From Candidula unifasciata (taxonomy: Eukaryota > Mollusca > Gastropoda > Stylommatophora > Geomitridae): a stretch of 64,000 nt of DNA. Numbering within the stretch: position 1 is the stretch's first letter; every line of letters starts with the position of its first letter. The stretch is taken from positions 191,001 to 255,000 of the forward strand of contig CAJHNH020008458.1 of the NCBI GenBank assembly GCA_905116865.2. The letters run 5' to 3'. The position numbers were made by a program, and so were the translations under genes. Below the pieces are notes generated by a model, which was not told where the DNA came from, searched no databases, and saw nothing but the letters and a program-made list of their open reading frames with translations. Below, piece by piece: positions 11,251-22,300 of this stretch.

Positions 11251-12120
11251 CATGTAATTAAATGCACATTATGAATTTCAAGTCAAAAACAAAAGCATGG
11301 GTAGTAAAATATGTGCGCACGCTCGCTCACGAGCTATTTTTAGTTACTATATTTATATCATGGCCTATGACTTACTGCGCAGGTACACATAGGACCAAAG
11401 AGATTTACACTTTATTGAGAACAGGTCAATACAGACATGGCAATATATTGGCATTTACAGGACTGTGTCACATCTAGAAGTAACTAGATTTAGCCTTCAC
11501 AAGGTGACAGGGTTAAAAGGGATGAATTCCAGAAACGTGAAAAACAGTTAAACGTCTAATACACTGGATAAATTCTGAGACAAAATGGACAAAGAATCAC
11601 AAAACAGGCAATGAAATAGAAAACAAATGCACTGAGATAGAGAGGATATCCAAGAAAAACCCCAGAAAACAATTGAGGTTCCATTCAAATTGTCCAAAGG
11701 ATTGCTACCAGGAAGGCTAACCCACACAATACACGTCCGATGGCGTTGGATGTGTCGGCTTAAAGCACAAATATCCCAGCTATGCTGAAAAGAGGTCCCA
11801 CACAATTATGTCGCACGGATGAACGATGAAGAATAAAAAGCAAAGATTGCACAGAACAAAACGGAATGGAGGAATAAAATGTTCGCCTTATATGACACAT
11901 TAACAGAACAGAAGGATGAGGTTATGATTTCTGAGGTATCTACAACCCGCTGCTTCTTCTTCTTCTCCTCTGCTTACCCTGGCACAATTTTTAAGAGAAA
12001 TGTTCAGATCTTCTGTGCATTCTTTGTAATGTTTTGTGTAACAAATTATCATTTCACCTTGGATGTGTTGGATGAAAGACCTAAGCCATACCCTGGGTGG
12101 GTTCTGATGCCTCATTATTT
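11250..12120. other. Intronic sequence, nothing recognised
   Basis: No exon with matching phase was found although the missing HIP1 exon should lie between 7.9 and 12.6 kb. A minus-strand open stretch (SLPGSNPLDNLNGTS) at about 11720-11680 was examined but has no supporting splice sites. Confidence 0.4.
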
Positions 12121-12194
12121 GGGGGGGGGGGGGGGGGGGGGGGAATCATATACCCGCTGCCTTCATCTTAAGCAATTCGAAAAAGACGATTAAT

Positions 12195-12375
12195 TAAGGA
12201 CTTTTTCTTGGAAGTCGAAGTACATCTGCTTGAGAGGCAAGGAACCAACAATCTACAAAACAAATAAGCCAGATCTGTAAAACAGATGCACTCAAAAAAA
12301 TGAGGTGCTGGAACAAAGCCACAGTCCAGAAATGATTAACTTTTTGCTGAAGTTCAATACCACTAAATAATAAAC
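12195..12375 (+). repeat. Repeat C copy, partial
   Basis: Sense fragment from GGAAGTCGAAGTACATCTGC to the pre-tail region. Confidence 0.65.
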
Positions 12376-12404
12376 CTCCGGTGTGCACACCATCAAATGA
12401 TATG

Positions 12405-12565
12405 GGAGTGAAGCCTGGTGAAGAAAGTGGCTGCTATCTTCAAGATCAAGATAGGAGACTCTGTAACCATGGCAACAACCTGTAGAGGCACCTTGGGGTG
12501 GTTACTGCATTAGAGGACATGAGAATGCCCAATGTGCAGTGACAATGACTGATAACATCACATAA
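12405..12565 (+). pseudogene. LINE 3'-end fragment (weak)
   Basis: CRGTLGWLLH*RT and CPMCSDND resemble the GTLxWLLxWKTExAWxCPMCxDVD end seen at 15.0 kb. It is short and damaged. Confidence 0.4.
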
Positions 12566-12578
12566 ATTAACCACTTAC

Positions 12579-12648
12579 ATCAGGTACTGACATGTCAATC
12601 ACGGTGTCTACTGTCAGTCTACATCAAGTTCTGGCTCCTCCTCCTAAT
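12579..12648 (-). pseudogene. HIP1 duplicated linker exon, copy 4 (broken)
   Basis: The most distal copy keeps the GTAAGT donor and the acidic EEEPE start, but a small deletion and base changes place TGA and TAG inside the frame before the IDM motif. It is not usable as a coding exon. Copies 2, 3 and 4 end 131 bp apart, showing that the unit includes flanking intron. Confidence 0.6.
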
Positions 12649-12709
12649 CTTCAAAAGATCTATGGAAACTTCCACCCACCCGAGCAGCCAAGTTAAAACA
12701 GCCACTAAC

Positions 12710-12778
12710 ATGAGGTATTAACATGTCAATCACGGTGTCTACTGAATCACTGTCTGCATCAGGTTCTGGCTTCTCCTC
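12710..12778 (-). pseudogene. HIP1 duplicated linker exon, copy 3
   Basis: A further 69-base copy with an open frame (…DSVDTVIDMLIPH). The nearest upstream AG follows GTTTCAG and would read ATA TGA from phase 0, so no in-frame acceptor is visible. The donor has changed to GTTAGT. The clathrin box Leu is Val. It looks like a decaying copy of copy 2. Confidence 0.5.
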
Positions 12779-12840
12779 ATATCTGAAACAATCTACACAA
12801 ACTCCACCCACCAAGCAGCCAAGTTAAAATAGCCACTTAC

Positions 12841-12909
12841 ATGAGGTATGAGCATGTCAATCAAGGTGTCTACTGAATCACTGTCTGCATCAGGTTCTGG
12901 CTTCTCCTC
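12841..12909 (-). CDS. HIP1: HIP1 duplicated linker exon, copy 2 (in-frame cassette)
   Basis: A 69-base tandem copy of the 3' end of the preceding exon, encoding EEKPEPDADSDSVDTLIDML plus IPH. It has its own acceptor (GGTTGTCAG) and a GTAAGT donor. Both borders are phase 0, so it could be spliced in without a frameshift and would add a second LIDM box. The intron between copies 1 and 2 is also open in the same frame, so retaining it would also read through. Whether the copy is used is unknown. Confidence 0.6.
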
Positions 12910-12993
12910 CTGACAACCGGCTTCTCCTCCTATCTGACAACAATCTACACAAACTCCACCCACCCCAGCAGCACAGTTAAAATAGCCACTTAC

Positions 12994-13128
12994 ATCAGGT
13001 ACTGACATGTCGATCAATGTATCTACTGAATCATTGTCTGCATCAGGTTCTGGCTCCTCCTCTCTCACAACAGCAGCAGGCTTCACATGTTTGGTGAAGT
13101 CAGAAGCAATGAGAAAATTTGGAGGGTC
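12994..13128 (-). CDS. HIP1: HIP1 exon: linker with clathrin-box-like LIDM (copy 1)
   Basis: A phase 0-0 exon of 45 codons. It starts DPPNFLIASDFTKHV, equivalent to NPPNFLRASALSEHI after the ANTH domain in vertebrates, and ends in an acidic run, DSVDTLIDMSVPD. Vertebrate HIP1 has its clathrin-binding motif LMDMD at the equivalent place, so LIDM is probably the clathrin box. This exon's 3' part is the parent of three tandem copies that follow it. Confidence 0.9.
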
Positions 13129-13209
13129 CTGTCATCATGGCCCAGAAGGTAAAGAAAGAGAAAACGTTGTATTAAAACAAGCTGTCAGAACTCAAATAAT
13201 GAAAATTAT

Positions 13210-13500
13210 AATAGGCTCTCCCTGTGTGGGTTCCGGGGCAAAATTTTGTAGAACAAAGAATAGATCTACTGCCCCCCCCCCCCCCCCCCCCCCCCCATTA
13301 TAAGCATGCATGGGTGTTTCCTTGGAAGTCAGAGTGCATCTGCCTCAGAGGCAAGGAAGCAACAGTCTGCACACAAATAAGCTAGATCTGAAAAAATGGA
13401 TGTGCACGCAAAACTCAAGTCCAGGCACAAGGCAAAAGTGGATTAACAACCAGAACTTTCAGACGGGGGTTTACAGCACAATCCCACTGGCTACCTTTGC
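13210..13500 (+). repeat. Repeat C copy with poly-C insertion
   Basis: Sense copy. A run of about 26 C at 13271-13296 replaces the usual CCTCCCC segment. Confidence 0.7.
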
Positions 13501-13699
13501 TTCCAAGGATATTTCTGGCCACCAACTGACCGCTGGATGGCTACCAACTGACCGCTAGACTGACCCAGGAGAGCAGGTTATTTTGAAGTCTGGGTTGAAC
13601 CTTTGACTACCAGGTTACTAGGCACGTGTTCTAGTCACAGTGCTAGCATTGTTGTTAGCACCTCTCTGTCTTTCCAGATGATAGTGTTATATGTTAAAA

Positions 13700-14400
13700 G
13701 TGAAGAAAATGTGTCCACAATTCAATCAATCATCAGGTGCCATCTCCACAAGAAAGGCTGGCTGCAAATGAATTTCCAACACACTTAGCCTCTTGTCTTG
13801 GTAGTACACTCTCTTGGATCGCTGTTCATCTATCACTTGATGTTTTCCTACCCACCTGTCTCACTACCTTTTGCTCTTGCCTTCGAGTTTTCACTCAAGA
13901 GTCGTGTGTTTTTTTCAAGCATGTTATATCTTTTAACTCTGTCAAAATATTTCAATTGTCTCTTGTTTATTTCTTTCAGTAACTCTCTTTTCATTCACAT
14001 TCTCCCCAGGACCTCTGTATCTGATTGTTTTTGCTTCCATGAAATACAACCAATTTTTTAGTATATCCACATTTCCAGGAATTTAATTTGATTTTTTAGT
14101 TGCTTGTTCATTGTCCAGGTTTCTGCACCATGTAGCAATAACATCTGATGAATCTCTTTTTTTTAAAATGTGTTGTTTATCTCTCGAGCTGTTAATAATT
14201 TTTGCACTGTATTGGAAATAGTTTTAGCCGTTGCTTTTAGATTTCTGTTTCACTTCTGCCACTATCTGTTATTACCTGTCCAAGATAAGGAGATATTTGT
14301 TATATGTTCCTATTCCTCTCCGTTTATGGGGATGTTCACTGTTGGTCGCTCTGTTCCATTGTTAATTATCTAAGTTTTAGGGTTTTTCTTCCACATCTAG
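13700..14400 (-). pseudogene. LINE remnant, GAETWT region
   Basis: The minus strand carries GAETWTMNKQLKNQIKFLEM at about 14115-14060, the standard Y/GAETWT motif after the reverse transcriptase. Upstream is a decayed AF.K…-like stretch with many stops. Confidence 0.5.
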
Positions 14401-14627
14401 AGCGTGGGATTTCAGACCTTGATGTCTCTGAATAGCCTAAAGCCTGGGCAGTATGATCCTTCCTTTGGCCTGCTACGTTTGCTTCAAAGAAAAGCCAACA
14501 CAAAAACATCTGGGACAAAGCATGTTGCAGAAACTGTGTGATCACAGTGCTCTGTAAACTGTCTGCAAATCAATAAGTCATAGATTTAAATACATAAAAG
14601 CAAACCAGAAAAGAAAAATAGTAACCA

Positions 14628-15110
14628 TGGAATTCAGATGTCAGAGAAGGGCCACAGTAGTGTTCAGAAAAGATCAAATCAGGAATGAGGTCATAAGAGA
14701 CAAAGTATGCAGATAAACAATTCTAAATTACATAAAAAGACAGCAAATCAAGTGGTCTGCCCGATTACAAAGAATGCCTACAAGGTATGCAACAAAAGAA
14801 GAGAAGGACATTGAGTGCAATAGTTAATGGAAAAAAGCATGCACAGAGATGATATTATCAATGCCACACGGATAAGTTTGGGAGATTATGGCGAATCTCT
14901 GACGTTAACACGACTTCGTGACCAAGAAGCTGAGCTTGGTGAAGCATGACTATGCCGTCTTAGAGGTAAAGACAGGAAGTACTATAACCAACTCCTCATG
15001 GGAGGTACCTTGAAGTGGCTGCTGCAATGGAAGACTGAATACGCATGGGGATGCCCAATGTGCAGAGACGTCGATTGTGATAACATAACATAGAGTGCAA
15101 GACATAAATT
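14628..15110 (+). pseudogene. LINE C-terminal fragments, composite
   Basis: The first part reads MEFRCQRRATVVFRKDQIRN and IKRQQIKWSARLQRMP, which is the same post-RT domain as at the window's left end. The second part, from about 14880, reads TRLRDQEAELGEA* and LLMGGTLKWLLQWKTEYAWG plus CPMCRDVD, which is the RNase-H LINE C-terminus. Two different LINE types therefore lie end to end, with stops in both. Confidence 0.65.
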
Positions 15111-15174
15111 AACAAGATGGACATTTAACATCAGAGAAAGTCAATAAAAAGCACAATGTGTCTGTGGTCTAGGT

Positions 15175-15372
15175 CAGTGGTAGGCAAAGTGCAGCTGCAA
15201 GCTGCTCTTTAGCAACCTGAGTATGGCTTGGCCAGTTGGCCACAAATCGGTTTTGACTCTGGAAAACTTTGTTCTTGACAGGTTCTTGAAAAGAAATCTG
15301 GCTGTCAAAAAAATATTAATCGCCCTGCTGCTGATTTGTGGCTCTTTCAACTAAAGAGTTTGCTCAACATTA
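15175..15372 (+). mobile_element. hAT-type MITE
   Basis: The left end CAGTGGTAGGCAAAGTGCAG and right end (TAATGTTGAGCAAACTC when reversed) are imperfect inverted repeats of the hAT CAGNG…GCAAAC type. The flanks are GTCTAGGT and GTCTAGTT, an 8-bp target duplication with one difference. No coding capacity. Confidence 0.7.
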
Positions 15373-15504
15373 GTCTAGTTGGTCAGGTAGAAGAGCTAGA
15401 TGCAGAATCTTGTATGTCCTTCACCACCTGAAGTGGTACAACTCAACGTGCTAACCGCCCTTTTAGGAATATTTATAAATACAAACTAATAATTTGAGAC
15501 TTAC

Positions 15505-15580
15505 ATCAGGCAGTGATGGCACTTGGACTAGATGCTTAAAATACTGGAGGTTACTGCACTTGAAGTAGAACTCTTTCAAT
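15505..15580 (-). CDS. HIP1: HIP1 exon: end of ANTH, SNLQYFKHLVQVPSLPD
   Basis: 76 bases: one completing Lys, then 25 codons ending in phase 0 before GTAAGT. CSNLQYFKHLVQVPSLP matches SSNLQYFKRLIQIPQLP of vertebrate HIP1, where the ANTH domain ends and the linker begins. Confidence 0.94.
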
Positions 15581-15654
15581 CTAAAGTTTATTAACAAATG
15601 TATTATTAATACTTTAATTAATAATTAATATTAATTAATAATACCGTAATTAAT

Positions 15655-15895
15655 AATTGAAGAATTGAATATTGAAGAAGGTTGGCTGTTAAAGACAATA
15701 AAACATAGACAATTTACATATTTTGGTTACTTGAAATGTCACGAAAGTTTAGAGAGAACAATAATGGAGGGGTATATAGCTGGGTAGAGAGGAAGATGGG
15801 TACAGGATGTGGCGGATGACCTCCAGATGGGTGTTCTGGACGCGGGACATCTTGCTTGTGATCAAGAAGTTTTCGGGAGGGTTGTTATGGGTTCT
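15655..15895 (+). pseudogene. LINE C-terminal fragment
   Basis: LLKTIKHRQFTYFGYLKCHE, then ERTIMEGYIAG*RGRW and QDVADDLQMGVLDAGHLACD, follow the pattern …RQ..YFGH..R…EG…GRRGR..W.DDI…MG…A..LA.DR… of LINE polyprotein ends. It has one in-frame stop. It lies just upstream of the ANTH-end exon. Confidence 0.6.
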
Positions 15896-15944
15896 GCAAA
15901 GGATATGCTACTGAATGATGATTAATAATACAATTAACTTTGTT

Positions 15945-16345
15945 TTTGTTCACCAGTTGTAAACTCTGGTGGAAATTCCTGGTTGTACGTGCATTTCTGG
16001 ACTTTGGCTTAGCAACATAAGTTCCAAGACTTAAGTTTTGCATGTGCATTAATTAGTTTTCCGGATCTGTCTTATTTCTGTGTAGTGTGCTGTTTCCTTG
16101 CCTTGCCTAACAAAGGAAACATAGATTTTATCTCTATGATGACTGTGGCCAAATGGAACCTTCTGTATCACCAAACAGTATGTGCCATTTAGTAGGAGTC
16201 TCAACTGACAGACAGTTGAACCAGTGTCATTTAATAGGAGACTGGGCTCACGGACTACTCATCCAAATGAGTTTTTGATGGATATTATCACCCATGAACT
16301 GGGGGTGGGTTGATGAGTGCTAGAGGTTTTCTGGACATCTTTTCT
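15945..16345 (-). repeat. Repeat C copy, extended type
   Basis: Antisense. CACCAGTTGTAAACTCTGGT starts the usual part. The segment after 16150 matches 7110-7200. Confidence 0.6.
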
Positions 16346-16599
16346 TCTTTCTTCTTCTGCCAGTATAACCCCCACTGGAGCATAGGCCCTCAGTCAACTC
16401 CTGCCAAGTCATTCAATTCTTCACTGTCGCATGCAGCTCCCCCCTATGTCCTCCCCATCTTTTTTTAAATTCACTCTATAGTTCCTATTTCATATTCCCA
16501 AACCCCTGACAAATTTTTAAAAAGTTAACTGCATATCCTTCACAGCATGGTCAAGAGGCGGCCAGCATATAGGGCATGCAGAGGCTGTGTAAATCGCCT

Positions 16600-16738
16600 G
16601 TGGATCATTGGCAATCATCAATCAGCAAGTCCTTTACTGAACGTCGCTTTCTTCACGGCACGCCTGGAAGTATCCCTTTCTCTAGCCAGCTCTCCAGCCA
16701 AATGTGCTTTCAATGCCAATGCTTCTTCAATGTCTTGT
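16600..16738 (-). pseudogene. LINE extreme C-terminus
   Basis: Minus-strand DIEEALALKAHLAGELARER and DTSRRAVKKATFSKGLAD* match the LINE ending …ALG.K..EA..LA.DR..FR.AV..AT. It adjoins the CACA minisatellite, which makes the adjacent 267-codon open frame look longer than the real fragment. Confidence 0.6.
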
Positions 16739-16740
16739 AA

Positions 16741-17312
16741 CACAACACACACAGACACCACAGACACAACATGCATAGACACCACACACACAACACACAC
16801 AGACACAACACGCACAGACACAACACACACAGACACCACAGACACAACATGCATAGACACCACACACACAACACACACAGACACCACAGACACAACATGC
16901 ATAGACACCACACACACAACACACACAGACACAACACGCACAGACACAACACACACAGACACCACAGACACAACATGCATAGACACCACACACACAACAC
17001 ACACAGACACAACACGCACAGACACAACACACAAAGACACCACACACACTGACACAACACACACAGACACCACAGACAACACACACAGACACCACACACA
17101 CTGACACAACACACAGACACAACACACACAGACACCACAGACACAACACACACAGACACTACAGACACAACATGCACAGACAACACACACAGACACTACA
17201 GACACAACACACACTGACACAACACACACAGACACAACACACACTTGACACAACACACACAGACACCACAGACACAACACACACAGACACAACATATACA
17301 CACCACATATAC
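16741..17312. repeat. CA-rich minisatellite (ACACAGACACC… units)
   Basis: Composite array of CACACAGACACCACAGACAC-type units with a larger repeat including ACAACATGCATAGACACCAC five times near the left. It lies 31 bp from HIP1 exon 17343-17400. Confidence 0.95.
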
Positions 17313-17342
17313 TGAAACAAATGATGTAGACAGTGCACTTAC

Positions 17343-17400
17343 TTCTTATAGCACTGTAGAAATCTGTCTCTGTGGCCTGACAAAGTGTCTGGAGGTAAAC
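17343..17400 (-). CDS. HIP1: HIP1 exon: LPPDTLSGHRDRFLQCYK
   Basis: 58 bases, phase 2 in and out of frame with its neighbours: GT completes Ser, then 18 codons, then AA of a Lys codon. LPPDTLSGHRDRF matches LPADTLQGHRDRF of vertebrate HIP1. The donor is GTAAGT. It lies immediately beside the CACA/GACA minisatellite in the downstream intron (lower coordinates). Confidence 0.93.
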
Positions 17401-17402
17401 CT

Positions 17403-18300
17403 GTGACACAGAAAACATCAAACTTGGTTACTAAATGTTGGGGTTTGTGTGTGTGCACACATGCACGCATGCATGCGTTTGTGTGAACTCTTTTGATGCC
17501 TTTTTTTAAAAACCTTTTTTCCTCAAAGAAGAAGCAGAACCGACACTTTCAGTAAGGTTTAAATCCTCATTTTTCTCCGACATCTATAATGATGTGTTTA
17601 CAGACACATAATTAATGATATTGGCTGTTTTTGTGCCGGTGCAAATTTTCAAAAGGTCAAATTATGAATATATTAACTTAAAACAGCATTTAAGAGGTTT
17701 TCCTTTGAGCTAGATAGCTTTTCCTAAAGCTAAAATCTTCCTGTAAGCCTCAGTGATAGAGGTCCCGGGGCACAGCAAAAATAACCCTACACATATGTTG
17801 TTTGAGACCTCCAGGAATGTTTTCCACTTAATGCTCAACCTTGTTTGTGTTCAATAATTACTCCCTTTATATGTCTTTATAAATTTTGGAGGGAAAACAA
17901 ATTACAAAATGTAGATGAGTTTTTAACGAATGTATTAATGTCCTGTGTCATACTGTTTGTTTTTCAAAGGATTTTTTCTGGAATTCTAATAGGGTTATGA
18001 TCAATTATTTTTTTTTTTCAGTGTTCCTGTGGCGAGAGGGTTAAAAGCAGTGTACCACACTTAGTTATTATAGCGGTACCTGTTTATCTGACAGCTTGTG
18101 TATCTGACTTTGGCTGGTATTTGTTCTGCTAGAAGCTTCATGTTTACAAATCTTGTTGTTTATTTGTGGCTGCACTAGGCAATTTTATGTTTAGTAGTTT
18201 TCCATTGCTTTCAGTCGCTCACACTGTTGTTAAAATCAATGCTAAGCAGTTTGTTGCCAAATCGCCTGCAGCTGACTTTAAACCCTGAGTGGATACAAAG
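17403..18300. other. Intronic sequence, nothing recognised
   Basis: Unique AT-rich sequence with poly-T runs. No coding signal. Confidence 0.5.
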
Positions 18301-18304
18301 CATC

Positions 18305-18680
18305 TATATGCCAACATTGCAGGGAATCAAGTGGACCTACTGTCCGGGACATGCAGGAGTGTGAGGAAATGAAAGAGCGGATTTTCTGGCTACAAAAACA
18401 AAAGCTACGGGAACACTCGTACTGGATAAGGGAGATTTTCTGAAGACTATATGTGACAGAGTATTGACAGAGGACAGGAGATTAGAGGAAACAACAAATG
18501 CAAGAATATGTGAACGAGGAATAAAGTGTAGATCCTGCAAGGAGGGACATATGAGAGGATCAGAATGACATGTGTATAATCAGTGTGCTACAGGAACAGT
18601 TAGCATCTACACCTTAAGACATATGCTGCAGGAGACGGAGCACCTATGGGTATGCCCAGTGTGTTATGATGTGTGATTCT
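18305..18680 (+). pseudogene. LINE RNase H fragment
   Basis: The plus strand reads WTYCPGHAGV*GNERADFLA, with one stop, followed by VLTEDRRLEETTNARICERG and …LRHMLQETEHLWVCPVC. These are the last RNase H His/Asp motif and the C-terminal zinc-knuckle-like end. A TGA after HMRGSE also breaks the frame. Confidence 0.75.
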
Positions 18681-18744
18681 TAAACCAGTAATCAACAATC
18701 CCTGCAAAGGGCAGTTCTGGATTGTCCAAGACACTCTTCCCCTT

Positions 18745-19035
18745 GTTATTATCCGTGTGTGGGTTCCAGGCCCTATTATAGGGGAAACAAGAACAGACCC
18801 ACTGCCTACCAAAAACCATGCTGTGAAAGTTGACTAATTTGGAGCTTCCTTCAAAGTCCGAGTGCATCTGCCTGAGAGACAAAGAACCAACAGTCTGCAT
18901 ACAAATTAGTCAGATCTGTCAAACGGAAGCATACTCAACACCCAAGTTCTGGAACAGGACTGCAGTCCAGAAGTGGACAAACAACCAGAACTTTCCACCA
19001 GAGTTTACAGCTGGTGAATGTGAAGAAGAAGAAAT
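18745..19035 (+). repeat. Repeat C copy
   Basis: Sense, nearly full length: GTGTGTGGGTTCCAGGCCC to GGTGAATGTGAAGAAGAAG. Confidence 0.8.
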
Positions 19036-19039
19036 TATG

Positions 19040-20940
19040 GTTCTTGTCCTGCCAAAACAACTGTTTATATTACAATTTGTTAAGCTTCTTAGACACATTT
19101 TACTGGATTAGGTTCATCTCTACACTAAACTCACTCCAACAGATTTTCACTATTCAAGACAACTTGAACACCAGGGCATTGGTTGAAGGGTTAACATTCA
19201 CATTCATTTAGAGGATTCACAACCAGCTAACCAACCAACTACACAATCAACAAACTAGCCAACCAAACCAACCAACTAACCCCAAAACTAACAATTACAA
19301 TACAACTGACACAGTTGAACTATGTTACAATGATTTAAATTAAAAAGCTACAACTGTTAATATTTTAGTGAAGCGTTCATAATTCATAAAGCTGTTAGTT
19401 TTAATGCAGGTATAAATATCACAGCTGTGAAAAGTTTAAAACAAAAAAGGTGAAAACAAAGTATATGTTAGCTTAACAAAACACATTATAATAAACAACT
19501 AAAGGATGTTATGGTGTCACGTCTTTATCAGCAAACAATTAGAAAAAACAAAATAAACGCACATTTAAAAGGAAATGACCCTGACAGAGTTACCTTTTTC
19601 GAAAGAAATAATACCATAAAGAAAGTCAGAAAAGGAGACATGGTTGCAGAAGAAATTCTACACCTGATTAATATAAGAAGGAAAAAGTAAACAAAATCAA
19701 GATAAATAAAAGAGGATAAACAGCAAGAAAATGTAAGACAGTGAAATTTTTAAGTTCAAGTCTAGAGGATCAGCTGCACTGTACTGGGTTTTATTCCATA
19801 TGGCCTGGTCTCTCTCTGCACAATGGCTAGCCACTGTCAACAGCACACACACACACAGCATGAACTCCGCAGTTCCTGTGACGATCCCCAAGGATCTCTG
19901 TAAAAATTACACTTGTGAACTGAATGACACAGCTGTGAAATGAACCCATGACCTTCAGAGCGTGAGACCGCTCACCCCCCCCCCCCACCCCACACCCCAC
20001 CCCCCCCCCCCCCCCCCCCCCCCCCAACCAGACAGTGAAAAAAAATCTTATTAAACAGTCGAGTCACAGGTTGCTGAGTCACAATGAAAACTGACAAAAC
20101 CTAAGTTAAAAAAGGTACAGGTACTTTTAGGTATTAGAAATTATACAGCAAACAATTGTTTGAAAACAAAAAAAAACGTAAAATATGAATGGATAATGGG
20201 AAAGTAGTTGGGGAAAAGAGATATGATAGCAGATGAGAAACAAAAACTCATGATCAATGTGAAAGACTACAAATACTGAAAGCAGATGTAGATGCAATCA
20301 ATTAACACAAATAAATGTCCATAGCCTGAAAACTTCCCTGACGATACAAAATGTGTGTTGATGAACTGGGTTTAAAAAAGGTTAATTAAAAAGATGAACG
20401 GCATCTATAACAGTGGATATATATATATATATATACCTGATGACCTCCGGAACCCTCTACCAAATAAACCTGGCGCAACAGATTTTGAAGAATGTTTGCA
20501 TAATTAGTTTAATGAGACTAAAAAATATTGATGAGAATTCAACTGAGCAAAATAAAAATATTAAATAAAACCAGAAATTGGGGGATTTGTTGACTGTAGC
20601 TATATAAACAGCACAGCACATAGAGAAAATTAATACAAAGAATGAACAGATATCTGTATTTTTTTTTTTTCTTCACTGACAACATAAAAACATTTAATTT
20701 AAAATTTTCATAAGGTAAAACATTAGGAAATTATTAGAATTTGATAAAAATTATACATTGATGGCGATTTGAGAATTTTTAAAAAAATGAAGAATGTCTG
20801 GACAACAGCTTGTATTACCAGTTATAAGAAAAACGTGTATATGTAAACTGGACACATTGAGAGGGCAAGTGACAAGAGAATCAAAAAAAGGGGAAAGGGA
20901 GGGGGGATTCAGTAAAGAAGGCAAGCAAGAATAATCTCAT
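19040..20940. other. Intronic AT-rich sequence with short repeats
   Basis: AACCAACCAACTAACC-rich stretch at 19205-19300, C-rich run at 19975-20025, (TA)9 at 20419-20436. No gene signal. Confidence 0.5.
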
Positions 20941-21279
20941 AATCTACTGAGAAAGGTCAGAGGTGCTGAAATGGATTCCAACCATAATATGTAGGAGTGC
21001 ACAGGGAAGAACAGAGCAGAGGACTAGACTTTGAGCCCTATGTGACCTATAATCATGATGATGATGACGATGATGATGATGATGATGATGATATATGGCT
21101 ACAAAAAAGCAGCTATAAGAATGTACTATCACTTCATCTACTCAATATGTGTAATGCCATACAAGATCCACACAAAATGTGCCAGATATAATGGTGGGAT
21201 AATTAAACATAATCTAAGCTGACAATATGGTTTTGATCCGTGAAAGTAATATGTGGTTACAACAAATTCTTCTGCTTCT

Positions 21280-21475
21280 TCATGTTTATGGTCTTTAACC
21301 ACCAGCAGAAAGTCCTAGTTTTTCACTCCTTCTGGACACTGGACAAGTTCCAAGATATGAGCACTGCATGCACATCTATATCACAGATCTAGCTAATCTG
21401 TGTGCAGACTGTTGGTTCCTTGCCTCTCAAGTGGATGCCCTCTAACTCTGAAGGAAACGTCGATCCTAGGACTGT
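21280..21475 (-). repeat. Repeat C copy
   Basis: Antisense copy, truncated before the GTGTGGGTTCC end. Confidence 0.7.
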
Positions 21476-21599
21476 ACTGTGACAAGCTACAGATAGGTTC
21501 TTGACCTGTACGAGATCTGGTCTTGTTACACCAACACATGTGGGTCATCACCTCTGCACCACGGTCACAAGAAATGAAGCAGATAAATGCAATAGTTGT

Positions 21600-21880
21600 T
21601 GTTTGTGTTCACCAGTTGTAAACCCTGGTGGAAAGACCTGGTTTTTCATCCATTTCTTGACTTTGGCTTTGTTCCAGGACCTGAGTTTTGCCTGTGCAAC
21701 CATTTTTACAGATCTTGCTTATTTATATGCAGACTATTGGTTCCTTGCCTCTCAGGCAAAATGCACTCTGACTTTAAAGGAAGTCCCCAAGTTGTCGACT
21801 CTTATGACATGCTTGTTGGGGAGGCAGTGGGTCTATTCTTGTTTTCCCCACAATGGGATCCCTGAACCCACATGGGGAAC
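21600..21880 (-). repeat. Repeat C copy
   Basis: Antisense, nearly full length, from TTCACCAGTTGTAAACCCTG to AACCCACATGGGGAA. Confidence 0.8.
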
Positions 21881-22109
21881 ATAAATGTGATAGAAAGTCA
21901 AGTGTGTCTAAACAGTGGGGGGAAAAAAGAAGTAATGATAATTACAAAAAAAAAAAAAAGGAACCTCCCCCAAGAAGCAGCATCAACAAGTAACTGATCA
22001 GTCTGAAGCAAGCCTGTAGCTTTAGGTAACTGGGCACTGGGAGATGCAGAAACCCAGTGTTTAATGTCTGCCTGCAAGCCAAAAAGTCTTGCATCTGAAT
22101 CTGAATTGG

Positions 22110-22300
22110 TGCAGATATGTATAACTCTCGGCTTCCAGGTCAACCCAGCCTACAAAGGGTCCCGGAAAATGTTTATGGTAGTAAAGGCAACCGGCATGAT
22201 GTCGACCACATCCCCCTATTTAGCGCAGACCGGTCTATCAACCATTTGTTTGATGTGCCTACGACATGCGAAGGGTCTTTTAGAAGGTTATTTACTTGAC
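22110..22300 (+). mobile_element. SINE body fragment shared by families A and D
   Basis: CCAGGTCAACCCAGCCTACA to CCTACGACATGCGAAGGGTC follows the common body in sense orientation. The head is unrecognisable. Confidence 0.6.

Noticed and set aside
11548..11805. Minus-strand frame SLPGSNPLDNLNGTS as the missing HIP1 exon
   Set aside because: No acceptor or donor of the needed phase and no FDxF-type motifs.
16618..17421. Long open frames rich in Cys/Val or Thr/His across the CACA array
   Set aside because: They are the six-frame translation of a CA-rich minisatellite. Only the last 38 residues on the minus strand are a LINE remnant, and the HIP1 exon at 17343-17400 uses another frame.
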